DNA of 64,000 nucleotides from Dastarcus helophoroides (lineage: Eukaryota; Arthropoda; Insecta; Coleoptera; Bothrideridae): contig CM053325.1 of assembly GCA_028583605.1 (NCBI GenBank), positions 40,475,435-40,539,434 on the forward strand. Direction: 5' to 3'. Below, one piece after another: positions 13,200-22,063 of this stretch. Under the pieces are notes generated by a model that saw only the letters and a program-made list of their open reading frames with translations, was not told the origin of the DNA and ran no database searches. The stretch's first letter is position 1; each line of letters opens with the position of its first letter. The position numbers and the translations under genes are program-made.

Positions 13200-13998
13200 C
13201 ACAAACAAAGCTTAATATAGATACAAGGAATTTGGGTATATATACAGAGGGGCAAAAAGCCAGTTTAGTCAAAGAAATAAATAAATATAATATGCTCGTA
13301 GCGGTACTGCAAGAGAGGCATTTGAAGGGGAACGTATACATGAAGTACCAAAGAATATACTGTTTAGAAGTGGAAGTGACTCAAGAAAATATGGTGCAGA
13401 ATTTATGGGCTTCAGCAAAGAAAAAAAAGAAAAGCAAAAAGATAGGTATTAAGAGGAATTGAAAAGGATGTTAAAAGGAATATTACAAGCCTTAGGGGAG
13501 ATGCAAATGCTACGGGTGGCTCGGGAAAATATATACAGATCAACAACCGAAGGTGAAAGTAAATATCAAGATAGTAACAAGAATGGACTAAGACAAACAT
13601 CTTTAGCAATAGAACAGAAAACTAAAATAATGAGTACACATTTTAAATGACGAAACATGCATAAGGGAACACAGATAATTCCAGGACGTAATGAAACAAA
13701 TCAAATAGATCATATGTTGATACAAGAAGAATATGAAAACCTCATTACCAAAATTAGAACTTACAGACAATCAAAAGCAAGACTAAGACTTTGGGATATC
13801 CAAAACGAGCATGTTAGAAATGTCTATAAAATGAAAAATTTACAAAACGATTATGTATTATATAAATATAAGAAATATATTTATAAATCGTTCAACCAGG
13901 ATACGATACCAAATAAGAAAGATATTAAAGGCGAATGGAAAAAAATTAAAAGAATAATGTCAAAAGCTCCAAGAGTAAACTTATCAAAAAACAAATAA
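13200..13998 (+). pseudogene. APE-type endonuclease domain of the RTE-like LINE
   Basis: The piece at 13214-13470 reads 'LGIYTEGQKASLVKEINKYN' then 'LVAVLQERHLKGN', matching the start of an exonuclease/endonuclease/phosphatase domain (GTWNVRTLYRAG..., DI-ALQE-RW-G). The catalytic glutamate of the LQE motif is retained. The piece at 13657-13998 holds 'HKGTQIIPGRNETNQIDHM', equivalent to the HKGTW-SPDG-T-NQIDHVLID stretch that precedes the SDH active-site region; that SDH region is not readable. A segment around 13480-13650 is in another frame. Frameshifts and missing active-site parts make it inactive. Antisense ORFs over 12852-13341 are shadows. Confidence 0.7.
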
Positions 13999-14001
13999 TA
14001 T
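13998..14001. repeat. Target-site duplication ATAT, left of gypsy
   Basis: ATAT abuts the gypsy element on the left and again on the right (18256-18259). A 4-bp duplication is typical of Ty3/gypsy integration. Confidence 0.8.
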
Positions 14002-14340
14002 TGTTACGGGCTTTATCGGTTCGAATTGATTAACACATTGAATAATACCCACTTTATTACCAAACTAAACTCGGATCACTACAACTGAACAATAACTCAC
14101 TTATGTACTTCTAACTACTAACTCACTAACTACACTGACTCTAACTAACTTACTCTAGGGAAAGCTGACCACCTTATATAGTTTTGACTCCCGGCTTGTA
14201 GAACTTTTCAGCAAATAAGGCTTATCGTTTGCCGAAATTTCTGGAACGCTTATCTGCCGTTTGTTTCGTTATCGCGGCCGCTTTCCCCTCATCAGATCTT
14301 TCTAGAAACTTTTCTTATGCCCTAAATTCTACAATTTACA
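14002..14340 (-). repeat. Gypsy 3' LTR (339 bp)
   Basis: This copy ends on the plus strand at 'acaatttaca', directly beside the polypurine tract. Compared with the 5' LTR it lacks the first 10 bases, TGTAACGAAA on the minus strand, which lie between two TGTAA repeats. Scattered substitutions relative to the other LTR show that the insertion is not recent. Confidence 0.9.
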
Positions 14341-14350
14341 TCTCCCCCTT
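14341..14350 (-). other. Polypurine tract
   Basis: The minus strand reads AAGGGGGAGA immediately before the 3' LTR, as expected for the plus-strand DNA primer of an LTR retrotransposon. Confidence 0.75.
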
Positions 14351-14367
14351 AAGACTGATCGTCCCGA

Positions 14368-15520
14368 TCAGTTCCAATCAGTCACTTCGCCACTATACTT
14401 GCACAGTCTATTCAGGTGTACCACTTTCATCTTAGTCCTGGGGCTATGCTGGATCCTGTATACCAAGTCGTTGATCCTCTTCAGCACTTTGTACGGCCCT
14501 TTCCAAGATGGCGTAAACTTCGGCGAAATTTCTTTCTTTCGGTTGTATAGCCATACCAATTTGCCCTCACTGAAACCACCATGGTTGGCATTCACATTAT
14601 ACCTGGTCTTTATCCGGTCCGTCGCCACGTTGATCTTCGTTCACACCAGGGCATGCGTTTGCAGTATCGCTTCCCTCAAGTAGTTTACGAAACGCACCGT
14701 CTCTCTGGGGGTCTCCCTTGGTGATCCAAACACCAAGTCACACGGAAGCCGTAGTTACCTTCCAAAAATCACCTTTGCCGCAGGGTGACCTGTTGTTTCA
14801 TGAGTTGCTGCAAGATAGGCCATTACAAACAGTGGTAGATGTCGGTCCCAGTCTGTCTAATGCTTGGAAGCAACCTTCGAGAGATGTCCCTCTAAGGTCC
14901 TGTTAAATCTTTCTACCATTCCATCAGACTGTGGATGAAGAGGTGTCGTTCAAGTTTTCTTTCAAGAAAACCCCCGATTCAAAGTTCCTTCCTTGGTCCG
15001 AGTGTAGTTCCAAGGGAACACCAAATCGACAGATGAAGTTGTCCACAAGAACGCTTGCGACTGTGGTAGCTTCCTGGTTCGGGATGGCATAAGCTTCAGG
15101 CCATTTACTTAAATAATCCATGGCCACCAGGATGTACTTGTTTCCATCGTCTGATACTGGGAATGCCCCCGCCACATCGATTGCAATTCTTTCAAATGCA
15201 GCTTCCACATTATACTGCTTCAGGGCCCCTTTGGGTCTTGTACGAGGACCCTTGGATGCGGCGCAGGTGACACATTTTTGACACCACCGGTCGACGTCCT
15301 CCCTGCAGTTAACCCAATAGAACCGTTTTAGAATCTTTTCCAGGGTCTTGTTCATCCCTAAATGTCCACCAGAGGTTCCATTGTGCACCTCCCACAAGAC
15401 CTGTGGAATCTTTTCCTGAGGCACCATCAACTGCAAGTTGACGCGCTTTCCATCCGCGCTTTCCTGTGCCCTCTTCAGCACCCCGTACTCTACTTGAAGG
15501 GATTTCCATTGGGCCCACAA
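14368..15520 (-). pseudogene. Gypsy integrase
   Basis: The minus-strand ORF 15520-14924 begins upstream of an HHCC zinc-binding domain: 'HNGTSGGHLGMNKTL' and then 'CQKCVTC'. The core follows with 'IAIDVAGAF' (first D) and 'HSDQGRNFES' (second D), so two of the three DDE residues are visible. The frame breaks at about 14935; the third acidic residue region reads in another frame. A further ORF at 14628-14368 gives the integrase C-terminal part, 'LVWLYNRKKEISPKFTPSWK' then 'GPYKVLKRINDLVYRIQ', the GPF/Y-type module typical of many Ty3/gypsy elements. The gene is interrupted by at least two frameshifts and cannot make a complete protein. Confidence 0.85.
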
Positions 15521-15808
15521 ATTCTTAAGAAATAGACTTTTGTCGGAAACCTCTTGACATTCCGGTTTATCTTCAGCTTCTTGCCATTCCAGTATAGGTC
15601 CGATATCTGCGTCGTTCTTCTGCAGCTCTCAAAGATCTTCAATAGACGATTCGCCTTCTGGCTGGACAAACGTGACCCTTACATCCACCATGTGCTCATG
15701 ATCCTCAACTCGTCTGCAGTGTTTACAATCCCCACAAGGTCTTCTGGACAAAGCGTCAGCGTTGTTATGCTGTCGTCCCGGTCGCTAATGCACCCTAAAG
15801 TGATACTG

Positions 15809-16762
15809 CTAAAGCCTTTCTAACCATCTAGCAGTCTGCCCCTCTGCGTTCTTTATTTGGAGTAACCAAGAAAGCGCCAAATGATCTATTCTGATGAGGA
15901 ATTCTTGCCCATACAAATACTTGTGGAAGTGTTCCACGGCCTTCACTATCGCAAGAAGTTTTTTCCTGGTGGTGCAATAGGTCCTCTCCGGCTTCGTCAG
16001 GATCTTGCTGTAATATTCGATAACTCTTTCTTCACCGCATTGAACTTGAGACAGCACAGCCCCAATGACGACGTTGCTGGCATCAGTGTCCAACACAAAC
16101 TTCCCATTCTGCTGAGGATAAGCCAAAGTAGGGCTTGTGCACAAGGCGGGCTTCAGTTTTCGGAAAGCGGTATCACAATCGGGAGTCCAGAGATACGGCA
16201 TTCTTCCTTCCGTTTTTCGGTGTAATGGCGCAGCGATGTTCGCGAAACCTTTAACAAATCTTCTGTAATAAGTGCACAACCCCAGGAACCTCCTCAATTC
16301 CTGTTTATCTTTGGGTCTTGGCCAGTCACGGATTGCTTGACTATCGCGTGCCACAGTAACCTTGGCTCCTGGGTTCACTGTTGCCTGTAAATTTCTTCCA
16401 TTCCCACTGACTTCCACCACCAAACTCTCCTTGGTCCTTTTTATCTGTTTGATGGAAAGAGTTTTGGGGACTGGTTTCTTGAAATTAGGTAGTGAGTTTC
16501 TCTTCTCGACGTGTTGTTTTCGTACTGTGGGGCTTGTCGACTTCTTGGAGGTTGACCTACAATCCTTCTTGAAGTGCCCCGATTTGCCACAGCTGTAACA
16601 TGTTATGCTTTTGCTGGATCTATCTTTAAGAGCTCCCAGCAGTTCTTGAATGCTCGCGTTCATTTCCTTCATGCTAGCAGGGTCATTCGCGACCTCCTGA
16701 ATGTCGGCCTTTCTTACCCTCCGTGACGTCTCAGGTTTCGAAACCCCTCTAAGCAGCTTCAA
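15809..16762 (-). pseudogene. Gypsy zinc knuckle / protease remnant / RT tail / RNase H, internally deleted
   Basis: One open frame of 317 codons. Residues 55-68 are a CCHC zinc knuckle (CYSCGKSGHFKKDC). Residues 112-138 look like the start of an aspartic protease, but the expected DTGA/DSGA reads NPGA, so the catalytic Asp is lost. At about residue 139 (near 16345) the sequence jumps straight to the RT connection ('LRRFLGLCTYYRRFVKGFA'), so the rest of protease and all RT catalytic motifs, including YXDD, are absent. RNase H follows from residue 222 ('FVLDTDASNVVIGAVLSQ', 'AIVKAVEHFHKYLYG'). In-frame joining across the deletion keeps the ORF open. Below 15808 the RNase H to integrase linker continues in another frame. 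Confidence 0.85.
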
Positions 16763-17709
16763 CCTCCAAAGCTCTAATCAGTGCCTTCCTTGATGTTCGG
16801 ACGTTTGACAAGCGTATCACTCTCTGGACTTTCGGGTCTCTTATTCCTTCTATGAAAATTCTAGTTGTGTAAAGTTCCAAAAATTTAGTTGGTGCTGTGG
16901 GATAAGCGGCAGGAGCCAGTCTTTTTACGTCAGCCTCGAATTCTTGCAGCGTTTCATAACTTTTCTGCTTCCTTACTAGTAGTTGCGACTGGGCCACTTG
17001 TGGCAAATGATGGTCTTCAAATCTCAGCTTTAAAGCCCTAACTAATCTTCATAGTTAGCTAGTTTGTAGTCAGATAGAGCTCGGAGTAGTTCCAAAGCTT
17101 CTTCGCGCAGGGAAACCACCAATAAGGTCGCCTTTTTGTCTTCGGTCCATCGATTGGCTCTAGCAGCAGCTTTGAACTGTATTCTGTAGGCCTGGAATGA
17201 TGTTTTTCCATCATAGGTCGGAGGTTTCACCTTTTGGAAAGAACTAGCAGGTACACTTTCGGATTCTTGTTGTGCAGCTTCTTCACGTCATTTTCGATGT
17301 TGCTAATCATCTTCTGTGTTGCATTTTTCAAATCAACAAGCTTGCTGTTGAATTCTTCTTTAAATTTGCCAATTTCTTCTTGCATTTTTTCTCTAATTCC
17401 TGTAATTTGTTCTTTCATTTTTGCAACGTCTTCTTCCATTTTTTCAGTTATATTTGCTAATAGGCTATGCAATTCTTGTTTGACTGCATTTCTTCTCTGT
17501 TCTTCTTGTCGTCTTCGTTCTTCATCCTGTTCTTTTTTTTGTTCTCTTCGTTCTTCCTCTTGTCGTCTTCGTTCTTTCTCCTGTTCATTTTCTTGTCGTC
17601 TTCGTTCTTCCTCTTGTTCATTTTCTTGTCGTCTTTCTTCTTTCTTCTGTTCTTTTTCTTGTCGTCCTTCTTCTGCTTGGTCTTTAAACTTTGCTAATAA
17701 CGCTTGCAT
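16749..17709 (-). pseudogene. Gypsy gag
   Basis: Three minus-strand segments: 17709-17227, 17230-17042 and 17006-16749. The first starts after an in-frame TAA and is a long charged coiled coil, with Glu/Arg/Gln-rich repeats (ERRRQE-type) over residues 14-75 followed by a heptad-like region to about residue 145. The second and third carry a capsid-like region ('PTYDGKTSFQAYRIQFKAAA', 'TLLVVSLREEALELL', then 'LQEFEADVKRLAPAAYP'), common in arthropod gypsy Gag. Frame changes at about 17228 and a stop at 17042 break it. The large plus-strand ORF at 17234-17761 is only the antisense of the coiled coil. Confidence 0.8.
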
Positions 17710-17886
17710 TTATTGTCCCATTTTGGTCGATTTTAATCTCGTATCCATAAAGCGTATCTGAATGTTCAAGATTTTACTTGACGCGCCTCGTATAACTATT
17801 TAACAGTTTAAAACGTCCAAGATAAAGCCAACTGCGGCACCTGGCACGAATAATTTCTTTTGAGCAATAAGCACAATCCATGAATA

Positions 17887-17904
17887 ATCCCGCTTCTGAC
17901 ACCA
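17887..17904 (-). other. Primer-binding site
   Basis: Two bases after the 5' LTR the minus strand reads TGGTGTCAGAAGCGGGAT, beginning with TGG, the complement of tRNA CCA. The tRNA used cannot be named from this window. Confidence 0.7.
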
Positions 17905-17906
17905 GA

Positions 17907-18255
17907 TGTTACGGGCTTTTTCGGTTTAAATTAATTAATACATTGAATAATACCCACTTTATTACCAAACTAAACTCGGATCACTACAACTGAACAATAA
18001 CTCACTTATGTACTTCTAACTACTAACTCACTAACTGCACTGACTCTAACTAACTTACTCTATGGAAAGCTGACCGCCTTATATATTTTGGGCTCCCGGC
18101 TTCTAGAACTTTTCGGCAGATAAGGTTTATCGTTTGCCGAAATTTCTGGGACGTTTATCTGCCGTGTGTTTCGTTACCGCGGCCGCTTCTCCCTTATCAG
18201 ATCTTTCTAAAAACTTTTCTTGTGCACTAAATTCTACAATTTACATTTCGTTACA
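17907..18255 (-). repeat. Gypsy 5' LTR (349 bp)
   Basis: On the minus strand it starts TGTAACG and ends CGTAACA, giving the TG...CA ends of an LTR. The ATAT duplication follows at 18256-18259. Confidence 0.9.
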
Positions 18256-18610
18256 ATATTTAGGAAGAAATCTTGGATAAACAAGGTGTGTAAAATGAAA
18301 TTGAAAGAAAAAGCAAGGTTAGGACAGAGCATGCTGCAGATGTATACAAAAATAATAATAATAATTATAACGAAAAAAGGAAAAAAGGAAAACAAACGTG
18401 CAGAGCACAAAAACGCACATTTTTAGAAGAACAAATAAAAGAAATTGAGAGAAAATACAACAAAAATGAGCAGAAAAGAAAAGCAGAAAACTAAACCAAA
18501 ACAGTATTTTTCAAAGAAAAATAGAGATTTCTACTTGAAAGGAAGGATGATATCCTTAGAAGAAGGAAAAAGTACTTTGAGTAATTGTTGAATACTGAAG
18601 CAAGAAAACG
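18256..18610 (+). pseudogene. RTE-like LINE linker region
   Basis: This resumes the element cut by the gypsy insertion. In shifting frames it reads 'KMKLKEKARLGQSMLQMYT', 'RAQKRTFLEEQIKEIERKY' and 'DDILRRRKKYFE', matching the basic linker between endonuclease and RT in CFDP2-like elements. It ends at about 18610, where the I/LOA-like LINE begins. Confidence 0.65.
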
Positions 18611-19865
18611 ATTTATATAGGATGGTAATTACACCCCTGATTACAAACGCTTCCTTAGCAGGGTGGCCAAAACTAACGAAAAAGACATCACAAAGCCAAC
18701 TGAACATAGTTTAGCGGTTTGCATGCCTGGGCATAACAGGCAAAATTAACACCTCTTCAATAGTAACAATGGAGGTATTACTAGGTCTAACTTCTCTCTA
18801 CCTTTTAGTGAAGAGAAAGGCGGTCAAAGGAGCCTCAAGATTATTGCAATTAAAACAATTTAATGAAATGAACTTCGCTAATCACATGGGAATCCTTAAG
18901 GAATAAAGCCCTATGATTCTGGCAAGTTTGTTTGATTATATGCAACTCAGGTACGAATTTGATCATTCCTTTGAAGTAAACACTAACGCTCAATCAGTAA
19001 TTGAAGAAAAACACAAATTATTCTTTAGATTTACAGATGGATTAAAGACCGTACAGTGCGAATTTATGACCCTAATTATACCATAGGTTTTCTTAAACCT
19101 TAGGAAAAGACATAACTATCTTTCAAACTGAAATACGTGCAATAGAAGTTTGCGTCTACGAGTGTCTTCAAAGAAACCTAAAAGGAACAAAGATCTACAA
19201 TAACTTTGACAGTCAAGTGGAAATTAAGGCTCCTAGCTTCTGCATTGTCAAATCCAAACTAGTTTGGGATTGTCAACAAACTCTAACGTAACCGATTAAA
19301 CACAACAGCATCAACCTCAAGTGGGTGCCAGGACACAAAGGAATACAAAGGAATGACACTGCGGATCAACTTGCTACAAAAGGATCTGCATCATCATTTC
19401 TTAAACTTGAACCGACCTTTGGTTTTTCTAAAGGTCAAATCAACAATGAAGTCAAAAAATGAAAAGAAAAGTGAAAATGTTCCTACTGGATATCATATCC
19501 AGGACTACGACAGGCAAAAAGATTTATATCTGGAACGCTTAAAAAGACAAAAGTCTACTTAGAACTCAGAAAATCCGAATTGGATACTAACCGGACTCTT
19601 AACAGGACAATGCCTTATGAGGTACTTCTCAGGAAAATGGGTCAAACTGAGACAGGCCTATTTCGCTTTTAAGCAGAAGCCGCGGAGGCTGCAGAATATG
19701 TGCTATGCAAGTGCAATGCGTTTGCACGCAAAAAGCACGTCCAACTCGGATGGGTCCATAATAAACTTTTACAAAAGTTTGGACCTGGGGACTACATAGA
19801 TCAGGGTATATACAAAAGATCTCTTTAGGTCGAGTTGTGGGGTGGATGAAAAAAAACATGAAATG
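18610..19865 (+). mobile_element. I/LOA-like LINE, 5'-truncated, RNase H region
   Basis: Plus-strand frames read 'LFFRFTDGLKT' near 19020, 'FQTEIRAIEVCV' near 19115, 'NFDSQVEIKA' near 19200 and 'WVPGHKGIQRNDTADQLATK' near 19325. These are the four motifs of a type I RNase H domain (D, E, D and the H/D box) as found at the end of I, LOA and R1-related non-LTR elements. A zinc-knuckle-like C-terminus follows in broken frames ('AEAAEYVLCKC'). The 3' end is AT-rich with short ATAATCTA repeats at about 19840-19865. It interrupts the RTE-like LINE at its 'LLNTE' region. Confidence 0.7.
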
Positions 19866-21340
19866 ACCCATATATAATCTAATATAATCTAAAGGAAAGG
19901 ATTTGGAGAGCACCAACAATGGGCGACTCCAGAAAAAGTGTTAGAATCAAATGAAAAAGAAATAAAAGACGTATTATACGCAATATAGAACAATAAAACT
20001 CCAGGGAAAATAATACCACGGCATAAAATTTGAAGTATGGAGGTGTTAATCTAAAAACAAAGATATTGCAGTTTATAAAACAAATTTGGGAAAATAACAT
20101 TATGCCGCAGAAAAGGGACAAAGCTATCATCATAACACTCCCTGAAAAAGAAGGCATAGCAGAATGTAGTAATTACAGAGAAATAGCTTTGCAAGACGTA
20201 ACTTACAAAATAATTGCAACGATAATAAAGAAAAGACTAGACACCTATTCGGTAACTCACATGCTGTTCATAGATTTTAAAGCTCCCTATGACTCTCTAA
20301 ATAGAAAGAAACTTATTGAGGTATTGACGAAATTTAAAATACCAGAAAAGATAGTTTGACTAGTTACCTAGTAACAGTACATGTGCAGTCAAAATAAATG
20401 GGAAATTGTTGCAAGAATTTAAAGTGAAAAGTGGCCTCAGACAATGAGATCCATTTTCGACAGTATTGTTTGATACAGTCTTGGAAAATTTTATAAGAAA
20501 AAGTGGTATAAATATACATGGGACTCCTTTTAACAGATCCTGTCAATGTATCGAGTACGCAGGTATTCTGTTACTAGCCAGAAGTAAGAAAGAATTAGAA
20601 ATTGTTACAAGAAATCTGGTGAAGGCGGCGAGCAGGGTTGGGTTTCAGATTAATAAATACATTAATACGAAGAACACGAAGCTAGGGAAGACATAAGAAA
20701 CACCAATTGGTGCTTTACGGCTCAAATTGATCAAAAACACTTTCTAGAATTCGAAGAAGTGGAAAATGATATGTACCCAGGCGTACCAATAGACAAATAC
20801 TGTAACGATGAGTCGAAAGTAAATCCGAGGATAGCGAAAAGTAATAGGTACGCGGGTGGGCTGAACAGATTAATAAGGTCAAAAGAAATTTTTTACAAGA
20901 CTAAAATCAGCCTATATAAAACGATACTGAGACCCAAGATGCTGTATGGTTGTAATCATGAACTATGAACAGAAAAAAATGAAGAGAACCTATTAATTTG
21001 GAAAAGGAAAATATTAGGTAGAATTTTCGGAGGTAAGGAAGGTAGAAAGTAAGTGGGAAAGACGTTCAAACAGAGAAATATACGAGATGTTTATAGAACC
21101 GGCCATAGCTCAGTAGGTGAGGGCGATTACAATGGTTGGGGTATCTGGAAAGGATGGAGCAAGGCAGATTAGTTAAGAACTGCAGTTGGACAATTCCAGA
21201 AGGTCAAAGCAGGAAAGGTAGCCCAAGAAAACGGAGGCATGACGCAGTAGACAAGGAACTAAAAGGAAAGGGTATTAGAAATTGAAACATGGCAACTGAG
21301 GACAGAGAGTATCAAGCTATGGGCCTAAAAGGCATGTAAA
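19866..21340 (+). pseudogene. RTE-like LINE reverse transcriptase and C-terminus
   Basis: Frames in order show 'NNKTPGK' (RT motif 1 region), 'LKYGGVNLKTKILQFIKQIW', 'CSNYREIALQDVTYKIIATI' and 'MLFIDFKAPYDSLNRKKLIE' (motif A, Asp retained), then the motif C area reading 'CIEYAGILLLARSKKEL' where YADD is expected, so both catalytic aspartates are lost. Around 45 residues between 'KKRLDTY' and 'HMLFIDF' are also missing. The thumb and C-terminal region continue ('NRYAGGLNRLIRSKEIFYKT', 'LRPKMLYGC'). Clearly dead. Confidence 0.75.
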
Positions 21341-22063
21341 CGCTTTCATAGATATATAAGGATTAATTCCTTTATTTTAGTTGCAACTGGAGAGAGCCGA
21401 CGGTATGTATGGCATGTTATTTAAAAAAAATCATGTTCTCCAATAAGAACAAATTTAAAAACTAGGAAAGTTATTTAATATCAAATTAAAAAAATGTGCC
21501 TTTAGTAATACTAATCAATGTATCATAGGATCGACATTACCTGAAAGCATGAAAACAGTTAACAACAATTTGTTTCTATCGTCCATTAAACACAAGGGTT
21601 TATATCCAAGGCACTCACTTCACAAACAATAACAAACGGACATCACAAGTAATTTTTCTCAGAAATGGCTACCTGTAGGTAAATTTTCAAGGGACAAGAA
21701 TTGTTTGGAATAACTTGGCCTGTTATTGGGCGATACCGGTTTAACCAAAATTGGACCATGATAAAAGATGAGTAAAATTTCTGATGGCTAAAAGAGGTAG
21801 GTGGACCGAGGAAACTACCACCCAATATATCGCTTCCACTAATATTCTAAGAAATGATAAATTTTTACACTTCGATTTTATATTTTGAATTTTGACATTA
21901 TCGATAAAGAGGTTATAATTAAAGTAATTTTGTTGTTGACAATTTTGACAGCCTATAACTCGAAAACTAAAAAACTGTTTAGTAAACTTTTTTTCGTAAA
22001 TCCTATTAATTTGCTATCCTGACCTATTGTTAGGCGTTGTTGGTAAAATTTACGGACCGCTTG

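Larger units (their letters stand above)
14002..18255 (-). mobile_element. Ty3/gypsy LTR retrotransposon, degraded
   Basis: LTRs at 14002-14340 and 17907-18255 bound a 3.57-kb interior read on the minus strand in the order gag, zinc knuckle, protease remnant, RT tail, RNase H, integrase. Flanking ATAT copies show it inserted as a unit into the RTE-like LINE. The minus-strand primer-binding site follows the 5' LTR directly, and a polypurine tract precedes the 3' LTR. The interior is shorter than a complete gypsy element because most of protease and RT is missing. Several frameshifts separate the domains. No env-like ORF was found. Solo LTRs of the same family lie at 40750-41086 and 59525-59898. 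Confidence 0.92.
12889..21365 (+). mobile_element. RTE-like LINE (CFDP2-type), split by gypsy and an I/LOA-like LINE
   Basis: Plus-strand coding pieces in the right order for one non-LTR element: APE endonuclease (13200-13870), linker (13700-13998, then 18260-18600) and RT with C-terminal part (19866-21340). The family match is to the endonuclease-RT elements often annotated as craniofacial development protein 2-like; assigning it to the RTE clade is from memory of those sequences. Two later insertions divide it. The 5' edge is placed where homology to the host TIR element stops (about 12888) and the 3' edge where it resumes (about 21366). Confidence 0.75.
12387..22063. mobile_element. Same TIR family, copy 2, split by nested insertions
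   Basis: 12387-12888 matches copy 1 (10585 to about 11060): CAGGATATTCTC after TA, the inner CTGGGTAGTAG at about 12599, then 'ttcattttcattgtggctt'. After the inserted LINE complex the match resumes at about 21368 and runs to about 22063, including 'catcgtccattaaaca' and the inner end ACTACCACCCAA (ending 21825). About 170 bp present in copy 1 is missing at the split. The right terminus is eroded and has no clear TA. The real length without insertions would be close to 1.2 kb. Confidence 0.75.

Noticed and set aside
12852..13341. Overlapping hydrophobic minus-strand ORFs
   Set aside because: They are antisense to the RTE-like LINE 5' region and endonuclease, and show no motifs of their own.
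17520..17680. Tandem repeats of about 36 bp with 'cttgtcgtcttcgttctt'
   Set aside because: They are the codon-level repeats of the ERRRQE coiled coil in gag, not a separate satellite.
17234..17761. A 175-codon plus-strand ORF rich in Ser/Cys/Phe
   Set aside because: It is the exact antisense of the Glu/Arg-rich gag coiled coil of the gypsy element; its composition is explained by that.
21100..21160. A perfect tRNA A-box string (TAGCTCAGTAGG)
   Set aside because: It lies in the decayed C-terminal coding part of the RTE-like LINE (frame reads EMFIEPAIAQ...), and no B box or cloverleaf follows.
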